From positions 1-54,781 of the forward strand of contig JAFRHI010000024.1 in the NCBI GenBank assembly GCA_017433415.1: 54,781 nt of DNA, given 5' to 3'. The position numbers and the translations under genes were made by a program. Source of the stretch: Bacilli bacterium. Its GTDB lineage: Bacteria; Bacillota_I; Bacilli_A; RF39; UBA660. The notes below the pieces were generated by a model. That model searched no databases. It was not told where the DNA came from and worked only from the letters and a program-made list of their open reading frames with translations. Position 1 is the first letter of the stretch; every line of letters starts with the position of its first letter. This document shows positions 8,486 through 15,871 of the stretch, piece by piece.

Positions 8486-9175
8486 ATGGATTTAATTAGA
8501 ATAAAAAATGTTGAAAAAAAATACAAAAATGGAGTAACTGCCATCTATGATTTAAACTTAGCAATAGAAAAAGGTTCATTTGTCTTTGTAATAGGTGGGT
8601 CTGGAAGCGGAAAATCAACACTAATCAAAATGCTATATCGCGAAGAAAAACCAACAAAAGGCCAAGTTATTGTAGGTGGACTTGATGTTGCCAAGTTAAA
8701 AAATAAAAAAGTTTATAAATTAAGACGAAAATTAGGAATAGTATTCCAAGATTATAGATTGTTACCAAAGCTAACAGTGTATGAAAACGTTGCTTTTGCC
8801 CTAGAGTGCATAGGTGAGAGGAAAGATGTCATCAGACAAAAAGTTTTAAAAGCTCTTGAAGATGTGGGATTAAAGAACAAAGTTCATGAATATCCAGATA
8901 ACTTATCAGGAGGAGAACAACAACGTGTCGCAATTGCTAGAGCAATCGTAAATGACCCAAAACTACTTTTATGTGATGAGCCAACAGGAAATCTTGATCC
9001 AGATATGAGTATGGAAATTATGAAAGTACTAGAAAGTATCAACAAATTAAGAGGAACAACAATTATTATGGCTACACATGATAAAGAAATAGTAAATAAA
9101 ATGAAAAAACAGGTAATTACTTTAAAAGATGGACACCTTGTTAAATTTAAACAGAAAGGAACTTATGCCGAATGA
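8486..9175 (+). CDS. ftsE: Cell-division ABC ATPase FtsE
   Basis: The ATPase half of FtsEX, which couples ATP hydrolysis in the cytoplasm to activation of peptidoglycan hydrolases outside. 229 residues. Walker [10 protein letters not shown] at 37-45, ABC signature LSGGEQQR near 140 and Walker [13 protein letters not shown] near 160-171 are all intact. The Shine-Dalgarno is GGTGG. The 3' end overlaps ftsX by 4 bp (ATGA), and a secreted M23 hydrolase gene follows, forming the classic ftsE-ftsX-hydrolase unit. Confidence 0.95.
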   Translation: MDLIRIKNVEKKYKNGVTAIYDLNLAIEKGSFVFVIGGSGSGKSTLIKMLYREEKPTKGQVIVGGLDVAKLKNKKVYKLRRKLGIVFQDYRLLPKLTVYENVAFALECIGERKDVIRQKVLKALEDVGLKNKVHEYPDNLSGGEQQRVAIARAIVNDPKLLLCDEPTGNLDPDMSMEIMKVLESINKLRGTTIIMATHDKEIVNKMKKQVITLKDGHLVKFKQKGTYAE

Positions 9176-10071
9176 AAGTATTTAGAATGTTAGGAAGAAG
9201 CATTAGAGATGCCTTTAAAAGTGTCATAAGAAACTTCAGTTTATCTCTAGCTTCAATTTCCTGTATAACAATAACACTAATTATAGTTGCAGTGGCAATT
9301 GTTGCTACATATAATGTTCAAAACTTTACTAAAGAAATAGAAAGAGATATGACTATTGTTGTCTTTTTAGAACAAGATGCTAAAGAAGATGATATAAAAG
9401 ATGTTGAAAAAGAATTAAAATCAATCTCTAATGTTGATAAGTATACATTTCAATCAAAGGTTGAAATAAAAGAAAAGATGCAACAAGAATCAGAAGTTTT
9501 TAATACAGTTTTAAGTAATTGGGATGAAGAAGAAAGCCCATTAAAAGATACTTTTCAAGTAAAAGTAAAAGAAGTAGAACAGATAAGTAAAACTGCTGAA
9601 AAAATAGAAAAAATAGATAAAGTATCAGTAGTAAGATATGGTGAGGGAATGGTTGATAAAATGGTAAAGGCCTTCACATCAGTAGAAAAAGTTACTTATG
9701 GAATAGTTATTGCTTTAATACTAGTAACAGTATTTTTAATTGTTAATACTATTAAATTAACTATTTCTGCAAGACGTAAAGAAATAGGAATAATGCGTTT
9801 AGTAGGAGCAAGTAATCTTACTATAAAAACACCATTTATTATTGAAGGAATGATTTTAGGATTATTTGGTTCAATAGTACCAGTAATAGTAACAACATAT
9901 GGATATTTAGCTTTTTATAAACATTTTGATGGATATTTATATTCTCGTTTAATACAATTGATAAAACCTGAACCATTTATTTATCAAGCATCATTAATTG
10001 TAATAATAATAGGTATCTTAGTTGGTATGATAGGTAGTGCTAGTGCCGTTAAGAGGTATTTAAAAATATAA
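9172..10071 (+). CDS. ftsX: Cell-division membrane protein FtsX
   Basis: The membrane partner of FtsE. 299 residues: a cytoplasmic N-tail, a first TM helix (about 24-46), an extracellular domain (about 50-165) and three further TM helices (about 172-195, 220-245, 265-290), the usual FtsX topology. The loop after TM2 contains ARRKEIGIMRLVGAS, the typical FtsX/MacB coupling region. The start overlaps ftsE by ATGA and the stop overlaps the hydrolase start (TAATG), so the three genes are translationally coupled. Confidence 0.94.
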   Translation: MKVFRMLGRSIRDAFKSVIRNFSLSLASISCITITLIIVAVAIVATYNVQNFTKEIERDMTIVVFLEQDAKEDDIKDVEKELKSISNVDKYTFQSKVEIKEKMQQESEVFNTVLSNWDEEESPLKDTFQVKVKEVEQISKTAEKIEKIDKVSVVRYGEGMVDKMVKAFTSVEKVTYGIVIALILVTVFLIVNTIKLTISARRKEIGIMRLVGASNLTIKTPFIIEGMILGLFGSIVPVIVTTYGYLAFYKHFDGYLYSRLIQLIKPEPFIYQASLIVIIIGILVGMIGSASAVKRYLKI

Positions 10072-11285
10072 TGAAAAATAAATTCTTAGTAATAACAACA
10101 ATGATTCTAACTATAGTATCTATGATAGCACTACCAATAGATACTAAAGCTAAAACAGTTGCTCAATTTGAAGCAGAAATTGAAAAGTATACAAAAGAAC
10201 TAGAAACAAGAAAAGCAAAGATAGCAACCAATGAAGCAGAAATAAAAGAAATAAAAAATAAAATAGCAACAACGGAAGCTAATATTAAAAAAGCAGAAGA
10301 AGAAATAGAAACTCTTCAAGCAGAAATAGAAGAATGTGAAAAAGAAATAGAAAAGAAAAGTGAAGAAAGTAAAAATATAATTGCATATTATCAAATATCA
10401 AATGGAGAAAATGCTTATCTTGAATATGCCTTTGGAGCAGAAGATATAACTGATATGATTTATCGTATTTCAATAGTTGAACAGTTAACTGAATATAATG
10501 ATAATGTCATAAAAGAATTAGATGCTCTAATCAAGAAAAATCAACAAAAACAAAAAGAATTAGAAGAGAAAAAAGAAGAACTTAGTAGACTAAAAAAAGA
10601 ATTAGAAGATGAACAATCACGTATTGCCTTAGATATTTCTCAAATTAAAGCAGGTATGCCAAGTATTGAGGATCAATTACGAACAGCAAAAAGCCAACTA
10701 AGTTATGCTAAAAGCCTAGGTTGCGGTACAAATGAAGATTTAAATAGTTGTATCTATCGTGTAAATCAAAGTAGTGGTGGCGGTGGAGGAGCTTCTGTTC
10801 CAAGTACAAATGGTTTCTATCGTCCAATGGAATATGGCTATGTTACTCAAGGATATTCTGGTTGTATCGAGTATATTACTTGGAAAGGTGTTTGTAGTGG
10901 CCATATTGGAATGGACTTATCAAGTTCAAATAAAAGCATTCCAATTTATCCAATAGCTGATGGTATTGTAACAGATGTTTATCATGACCCAGCCGGAGCA
11001 AAAGTAGTTAGAGTAAAACATAATTATAATGGACGTTATATTTATTCAACATATGCCCATTTAAGAAGCTTCTCAGTATCAGAAGGACAATATGTTACTC
11101 ATAATACACAATTAGGTTTAATGGGATCAACTGGTAATTCTACTGGTCCACACCTTCATTTAGAAATAACAAGTTGTAACTGGCGTAAAAAAGATGGAGG
11201 ATGTAGTTGGAGAGGCTATGCCGAATCAAGTACTATGAACCCTAGAAATTATGTAAATTTCCCATCAAGTTGGAGTAATAGATAA
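10071..11285 (+). CDS. Secreted coiled-coil M23 peptidoglycan hydrolase (CwlO/PcsB/EnvC-like)
   Basis: A 404-residue exported protein: signal peptide at about 1-27 (cut near TKAKT), a long coiled coil (about 30-215, rich in K/E heptads), a Gly/Ser linker (SSGGGGGAS near 240) and a LytM/M23 domain at about 255-395. The zinc ligands are visible in HIGMD and HLHLE, so the peptidase is probably active, unlike EnvC itself. In related bacteria FtsX releases autoinhibition of such hydrolases through the coiled coil. It is coupled to ftsX by a TAATG overlap. Several cysteines in the M23 domain (CSGH, CNW, CSW) suggest disulfides. Confidence 0.9.
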   Translation: MKNKFLVITTMILTIVSMIALPIDTKAKTVAQFEAEIEKYTKELETRKAKIATNEAEIKEIKNKIATTEANIKKAEEEIETLQAEIEECEKEIEKKSEESKNIIAYYQISNGENAYLEYAFGAEDITDMIYRISIVEQLTEYNDNVIKELDALIKKNQQKQKELEEKKEELSRLKKELEDEQSRIALDISQIKAGMPSIEDQLRTAKSQLSYAKSLGCGTNEDLNSCIYRVNQSSGGGGGASVPSTNGFYRPMEYGYVTQGYSGCIEYITWKGVCSGHIGMDLSSSNKSIPIYPIADGIVTDVYHDPAGAKVVRVKHNYNGRYIYSTYAHLRSFSVSEGQYVTHNTQLGLMGSTGNSTGPHLHLEITSCNWRKKDGGCSWRGYAESSTMNPRNYVNFPSSWSNR

Positions 11286-11305
11286 AGTGCTATGCACTTT
11301 TTCTT
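11284..11305 (+). terminator. Terminator of the ftsEX-hydrolase operon
   Basis: AAAGTGC-TAT-GCACTTT, a 7-bp stem with triloop followed by T-rich sequence. The last A of the stop codon (11283-11285) is part of the stem. Confidence 0.8.
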
Positions 11306-11334
11306 TTGACTTAATTACTGGTTAATGATATTAT
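11306..11334 (+). promoter_or_regulatory. Promoter of the unknown gene at 11355
   Basis: TTGACT (11306-11311), 17-nt spacer, TATTAT (11329-11334), preceded by TGA as an extended -10. It starts immediately after the preceding terminator. Because the -10 spans an in-frame upstream ATG at 11325, translation must begin at the ATG at 11355. Confidence 0.75.
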
Positions 11335-11354
11335 ATATGGCGCTGGTGATTAAT

Positions 11355-12281
11355 ATGGTAAGAAAAGAAGAAATAAATGAATTAATAAATATCGCAACTG
11401 AAATAAATATTATTTATCAAAAAATTGCTATTAATGGAATAACAGATGCTTCTATAAAATGTTTAAAAGCATTAATCCAAGAAGAAAAAACTTTATATGA
11501 AAATTATTGTCCAACAATAGAAGAATGCGTAGCATTAATAAATAAAATAGAAACACAAGGGATAAATAATGAAGAATTAGATGACTTAAGAGAAAACTCT
11601 ATAAATAGAATTTTAAATAAACTTAAATATATGTATTTAGAAACAACATATATCTCCAATGGAGCCTTTAAACATATTATTGATAAATATACTCAAATAC
11701 TTTATTCAGAATTCATAAATAGTGTAAGAAAACATCCTGAATTAAAAAATCAATTAGAGTTTTCAGCGTTCTATATTTTATCATTATCTCCTGCTATAGA
11801 GATAGATGTCATTGAAAATGGCTTTGTTCCCTATAGCACTTATAATGATGATTTATTATTCTTTGCAGGTTTAAAAAGGGCTATTGCTAGACAGATTGCT
11901 ATGAATGAAAAAGATTATAAATGGCATACTAAAGAAGAAGCCTCTATATCTGGAATTGATCATGTCTACAGAGAAAACGTTGAAGACTTTATAAGATCAT
12001 ATATATCATATACGATAAGAGTATTAATAGAAGAATTGCAAAAGGATAATTCAAAGAATTATATCTATTCCCTAATAGAGTTAAAAGCCCAACTAGCTAT
12101 GTTGCCAATTCAGATGAGAGAAAGAAAATATAAAGAAATTATCGAACTATTTCAAAAAGAAAATATTGAATCTAAAAAAATTGAACTATTAAAGAAAATG
12201 TTTGTTGAAATAGAAGAAGACATTATAACAAAAGTAGATTATATACCTCGTGGATTTCAAAATAAAAAAGCTAGTAACTAG
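11355..12281 (+). CDS. Hypothetical helical protein
   Basis: A 308-residue, lysine/glutamate-rich and predicted mostly helical protein with no motif I recognise, no signal peptide and no membrane segment. The start is fixed by the promoter and by GGTGAT 5 nt before the ATG. It is convergent with another unknown gene, and the two stop codons overlap by two bases inside a shared terminator. The tail-to-tail arrangement is probably compaction rather than a functional link. Confidence 0.75.
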   Translation: MVRKEEINELINIATEINIIYQKIAINGITDASIKCLKALIQEEKTLYENYCPTIEECVALINKIETQGINNEELDDLRENSINRILNKLKYMYLETTYISNGAFKHIIDKYTQILYSEFINSVRKHPELKNQLEFSAFYILSLSPAIEIDVIENGFVPYSTYNDDLLFFAGLKRAIARQIAMNEKDYKWHTKEEASISGIDHVYRENVEDFIRSYISYTIRVLIEELQKDNSKNYIYSLIELKAQLAMLPIQMRERKYKEIIELFQKENIESKKIELLKKMFVEIEEDIITKVDYIPRGFQNKKASN

Positions 12282-12286
12282 CTTTT
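12266..12286. terminator. Bidirectional terminator containing two overlapping stop codons
   Basis: AAAAGCTAG-TAA-CTAGCTTTT, a perfect 9-bp stem with triloop. The TAG of the forward gene (12279-12281) and the reverse-strand TAG (12278-12280) share bases of the 3' CTAG. Confidence 0.8.
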
Positions 12287-13285
12287 CTTAACGAAGGATA
12301 AACCTTCGTTTTTATTTTTTCCTAAAGATTCATTCAATTTTTGAATAAGTTCTTCTTCACTTCTATCATCCATAAAGTTTTTAAGTCTTTGTTCTTCCAT
12401 ATAGTATAAATTAAGAAGCTGTTCAATTGAAGCATTAATTCTAAGTTCACTAAATGATTTAGAATAGTGAACATCATATGCATCAAGAATACTTGTGATT
12501 AAATGTTTAATTACATTTTGAAAATCCACACTACCATTGATCAAGTAAGTCTTAGTCCCAAAGTTACTATAATATCCTGAACTCCAATCTTCTCTAGTTG
12601 ACCTATCAAATCCAAGCAAATGAAGAATCGGAGTTTTTTCATCTTTAACTCTTCCTGAAGATAATTCTATTAAATCATCTTTAATAAATTCCAATAATAT
12701 TTTCTCTAAGAAAATATCAATTATTGTGGTATCAACTTTATCAGAAAATAAAGATTCAGCATAAGTTTTAATATTTTCTTTTTCTTTTTCAAGATCAATA
12801 GTATATTTATCACAATCCTCACCAAAAACACTATAAACTTCTTGATTGTAAGAATCAACAAAATCAAGGAAGCCATAAGATGGTGAAAAACTAACACCAT
12901 TACCAACTAGATCATTTATCTCTCCTAAATTAAATTTATTATAGAAATTACTTATTAATTCTACAAGATCTTTGTAATATTTCTGATTTACATGAAGAAT
13001 GATCACTGAATTAGTAAATATGCCACCTTCTTCAATTTTAACTAATGGACTTCTAGCTTTTAATGGTCTAACTTCTACACCATAAAGCATATATAACCTT
13101 TCCATTTCAGGGAATACTGTTTCATTAACAGTTGGATTGCAAATTGAAGCTAATCTTCTTTTAATAACCCCACGTAAACACTGACCTAAAAAATAGTCAC
13201 GGTAAATATCTTCGGCAGTTAATTGTTCAGTATTAGTAGTCATTATTTCATTTACCATATCATAATAATTTGTATTTTTACTCAT
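12278..13285 (-). CDS. Hypothetical protein
   Basis: A 335-residue protein without a recognised domain. The ATG at 13285 has AGGAGG at good spacing; upstream in-frame codons are rejected because they lie in the promoter and are unusually hydrophobic. The product is acidic and probably cytoplasmic, with no TM helix. It is transcribed from TTTACT-N17-TAATAT and ends in the shared terminator at 12266-12286. It is divergent from uvrB, but nothing suggests a DNA-repair role. Confidence 0.75.
   Translation of the reverse strand: MSKNTNYYDMVNEIMTTNTEQLTAEDIYRDYFLGQCLRGVIKRRLASICNPTVNETVFPEMERLYMLYGVEVRPLKARSPLVKIEEGGIFTNSVIILHVNQKYYKDLVELISNFYNKFNLGEINDLVGNGVSFSPSYGFLDFVDSYNQEVYSVFGEDCDKYTIDLEKEKENIKTYAESLFSDKVDTTIIDIFLEKILLEFIKDDLIELSSGRVKDEKTPILHLLGFDRSTREDWSSGYYSNFGTKTYLINGSVDFQNVIKHLITSILDAYDVHYSKSFSELRINASIEQLLNLYYMEEQRLKNFMDDRSEEELIQKLNESLGKNKNEGLSFVKKS
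12290..12320 (+). terminator. Second forward terminator inside the convergent gene
   Basis: AACGAAGG / CCTTCGTT stem with a 5-nt loop, then a long T-rich run. It lies in the last codons of the reverse-strand gene, so that coding sequence also serves as a terminator for the opposite strand. Confidence 0.75.
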
Positions 13286-13308
13286 AAAAACCTCCTGATT
13301 TGTAAAAT

Positions 13309-13337
13309 ATATTAACATACAAAATAAAAAGAGTAAA
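13309..13337 (-). promoter_or_regulatory. Promoter of the reverse hypothetical gene
   Basis: On the reverse strand: TTTACT (13332-13337), 17-nt spacer, TAATAT (13309-13314), 24 bp before the start codon, with AGGAGG between. Confidence 0.65.
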
Positions 13338-13414
13338 GTAAGATAAACTAAAAGTATTGAATTTTTAGTAATAAAATGATAAGTTAAATTAAGATTTAAG
13401 AAAGGAGACAAAGT

Positions 13415-15367
13415 ATGGATTCATTTAAATTGGTAAGTAAATATACTCCCTCAGGAGATCAACCAGAAGCTATAGAAGAATTAGTTAAAGGGATAAAAGA
13501 TGGTAAAAAAGAACAAGTTCTTCTAGGCGCAACAGGTACAGGTAAAACATTTACTATTGCTAATGTTATAAAAGAAGTAAATAAACCAACTCTAGTACTT
13601 GCTCATAATAAAACACTTGCTGGACAATTATACTCTGAATTAAAAGAATTATTTCCAGAAAATAGAGTAGAGTACTTTGTCTCATATTATGATTATTATC
13701 AACCAGAGGCTTATGTACCTTCGACTGATACTTATATTGAAAAAGATTCTTCAATTAATGATGAAATAGATGAACTTCGTCATGCTGCTACATCAGCTCT
13801 TATATCAAGACGTGATGTTATTGTTGTAGCTAGTGTTTCTTGTATTTATGGTATTGGTGAGGTAGATGAATACAAAAATAAAATGTTAACACTTTCGGTT
13901 GGAAACTCTGAAGGTAGAAATAAAATACTAGCAAAATTAATAGATATGCTTTATGAAAGAAATGATTTAGATTTTAAACGTGGAACTTTTAGAGTAAGAG
14001 GAGACATCTTAGAAATAATTCCTGCTAACCAAAATACTAAAGGTTATCGAATAGAATTCTTTGATGATGAAATAGATAGAATATCAGAAATAGATACTTT
14101 AACTGGTGTTGTAACAGAAAATTTGAAAAATATCAGTATTTTTCCAGCTAGTCACTTTGTAGTAAGTGATGATAAACTACATGCCGCAATAGAAAGAATA
14201 AGAGTAGAACTAGCTGCTAGATTAAAAGAGTTAAAAGAAAATAATAAATTACTCGCAGCCGAACGCTTGGAACAAAGAACAAATTATGATCTTGAAATGT
14301 TAGAAGAGACTGGCTTTTGTTCTGGAATTGAGAATTATTCAGCTCCTATGGCTGGTAGAGCACCAGGTGTTACTCCAACTACTTTAATGGATTTCTTCCC
14401 AGAAGATTATCTACTTGTTGTAGATGAATCTCATGTAACACTACCACAAGTAAGAGGAATGTATAATGGTGATAGATCAAGGAAAATGAATCTAGTAGAA
14501 TATGGCTTTAGATTACCAAGTGCCCTAGATAATAGACCATTAAAATATGAAGAATTTGAAAAAAAGATAAATCAAGCAATCTATGTTTCTGCTACTCCAG
14601 GTGATTTAGAATTATCTCATACAAATAATAAATATGTTGAACAAATAATAAGACCAACAGGACTACTCGATCCAGAAGTAGAAGTTAGAAAAACCGAAGG
14701 TCAAATAGATGATTTAGTAGGAGAAATAAATGCACGAATAAAAAATAATGAGCGTGTCTTAATCACAACCCTAACTATTCGAATGGCCGAAGAATTAACT
14801 AACTACTTAAAAGAATTAGATATAAAGGTTGCCTATCTTCATAGTGAAGTAAAAACTTTAGAAAGAATGCAAATAATACATGATGTTAGAACAGGAAAAT
14901 ATGATTGTTTAGTTGGAATTAATCTTTTAAGAGAAGGATTAGATATTCCTGAAGTAAGCTTAATTGCTATACTAGATGCTGATAAAGAAGGCTTCTTAAG
15001 AAGTACCAGGAGTTTAATTCAAACGATTGGACGTTGTGCCAGAAATGCTAATGGACACGTTATTATGTATGGGGATAAAATAACTGATTCAATGAGGGAA
15101 GCAATTGACGAAACAAAACGTCGTCGAGAAATTCAAGATAGATATAATAAAGAACACAATATAACACCAAAAACTATTATTAAAGAAATACGAGATGTTA
15201 TTAGTAACACAGCCGAAATAAAAGATAGTAAAAAGAAACCTACTAAGAAAGAAATAGAAAAGAATATGGCACTTATTGAACAAGAAATGCGTGCAGCAGC
15301 TAAGAATTTAGATTTTGAAAGAGCTATGGAATTAAGAGACATTTTATTTGAAATGAAATCAGAATAA
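13415..15367 (+). CDS. uvrB: UvrABC system protein B
   Basis: The damage-verifying helicase-like subunit of nucleotide excision repair. 650 residues, the normal length. It has Walker [10 protein letters not shown] at 38-46, the beta-hairpin region [13 protein letters not shown] near 90-102, DEAD-like VVDESH near 338, helicase motif VI near [11 protein letters not shown], and a C-terminal UVR domain (about 615-650) for UvrA/UvrC contact. AAAGGAG precedes the ATG. uvrA lies downstream on the same strand, separated by a convergent DUF805 gene. No clear LexA/SOS box was seen. Confidence 0.97.
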   Translation: MDSFKLVSKYTPSGDQPEAIEELVKGIKDGKKEQVLLGATGTGKTFTIANVIKEVNKPTLVLAHNKTLAGQLYSELKELFPENRVEYFVSYYDYYQPEAYVPSTDTYIEKDSSINDEIDELRHAATSALISRRDVIVVASVSCIYGIGEVDEYKNKMLTLSVGNSEGRNKILAKLIDMLYERNDLDFKRGTFRVRGDILEIIPANQNTKGYRIEFFDDEIDRISEIDTLTGVVTENLKNISIFPASHFVVSDDKLHAAIERIRVELAARLKELKENNKLLAAERLEQRTNYDLEMLEETGFCSGIENYSAPMAGRAPGVTPTTLMDFFPEDYLLVVDESHVTLPQVRGMYNGDRSRKMNLVEYGFRLPSALDNRPLKYEEFEKKINQAIYVSATPGDLELSHTNNKYVEQIIRPTGLLDPEVEVRKTEGQIDDLVGEINARIKNNERVLITTLTIRMAEELTNYLKELDIKVAYLHSEVKTLERMQIIHDVRTGKYDCLVGINLLREGLDIPEVSLIAILDADKEGFLRSTRSLIQTIGRCARNANGHVIMYGDKITDSMREAIDETKRRREIQDRYNKEHNITPKTIIKEIRDVISNTAEIKDSKKKPTKKEIEKNMALIEQEMRAAAKNLDFERAMELRDILFEMKSE

Positions 15368-15394
15368 AATATCCACAAATATTGTGGATAAAAT
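15362..15394 (+). repeat. Stop-codon hairpin repeat, copy 1
   Basis: Begins with GAATAA (last Glu codon and stop of uvrB), then the inverted pair TATCCACAA / TTGTGGATA around ATA. The right half contains TTATCCACA on the reverse strand, identical to a consensus DnaA box. It resembles the two copies at 24170-24204 and 24826-24860 but has a different loop and no T-run. Confidence 0.7.
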
Positions 15395-15396
15395 AA

Positions 15397-15423
15397 AAAC
15401 AGATTCAATTGAATCTGTTTTTT
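15397..15423. terminator. Bidirectional terminator between uvrB and the DUF805 gene
   Basis: AAACAGATTC-AATT-GAATCTGTTT, a perfect 10-bp stem with flanking A and T runs, between the convergent uvrB and DUF805 genes. Confidence 0.85.
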
Positions 15424-15769
15424 AATAAGAGTTATTTTCGTTAACACTATCTCCGCAGAACCAAATAATAAGAATAATTGATCCAACAAATGGTATTAAA
15501 CTAACTAATACAAACCAACCAGATTTGTTGATATCATGTAATCTTCTTACTTCTAGTGCTAAAGCTGGAACTATTGTCGCAAGCATGAACACAGTTGTTA
15601 AAATATTAACGTTATTCTCACTAGTACCAAAAAGCAATCCACCAACAAAGCCAACAATGAAAGATGCAATAAAGTAACCTAAAATAGCCCACCAAAAATC
15701 TGATCTATTTGTTCTCCCTTTAAAATTTGCATAATTCTCTATAAATGCCTTTTTTGTAGCTTCTACCAC
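15422..15769 (-). CDS. DUF805 small membrane protein
   Basis: A 115-residue protein with the DUF805 (YhaH-like) hallmarks: FKGRTNRSDFWWA near the N-terminus, RRLHDINKSGWFVL in the middle and about four hydrophobic helices. The function is unknown, possibly a small inner-membrane transporter or scaffold. A GTG at 15769 is chosen because GAGGAG lies just before it; the reading frame extends upstream but into the promoter. The promoter is TTGATA-N16-TATATT at 15792-15819. Confidence 0.82.
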   Translation of the reverse strand: MVEATKKAFIENYANFKGRTNRSDFWWAILGYFIASFIVGFVGGLLFGTSENNVNILTTVFMLATIVPALALEVRRLHDINKSGWFVLVSLIPFVGSIILIIWFCGDSVNENNSY

Positions 15770-15791
15770 AATTTCACTCCTCTCTACTTTA

Positions 15792-15819
15792 AATATATCA
15801 TAAACTGAAAATATATCAA
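15792..15819 (-). promoter_or_regulatory. Promoter of the DUF805 gene
   Basis: On the reverse strand: TTGATA (15814-15819), 16-nt spacer, TATATT (15792-15797) with a TG one base upstream. Confidence 0.55.
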
Positions 15820-15845
15820 GAAAAAGTAATTTTATTTTGATTATG

Positions 15846-15854
15846 TGGTATAAT
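15846..15854 (+). promoter_or_regulatory. uvrA extended -10 promoter
   Basis: TGGTATAAT, 18 bp before the uvrA ATG. No convincing -35. The very short leader holds the AGGTGAT Shine-Dalgarno. Confidence 0.6.
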
Positions 15855-15871
15855 ATCAAACAGGTGATTAT

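Noticed and set aside
10200-10473. Reverse-strand Phe/Leu-rich ORFs inside the M23 hydrolase gene
   Set aside because: They mirror the Lys/Glu-rich coiled-coil coding sequence and have no Shine-Dalgarno or promoter; typical antisense shadows.
15362-15394. Replication origin because of the DnaA-box match
   Set aside because: Only one perfect box in an inverted hairpin, no cluster, no dnaA/dnaN or AT-rich unwinding element.
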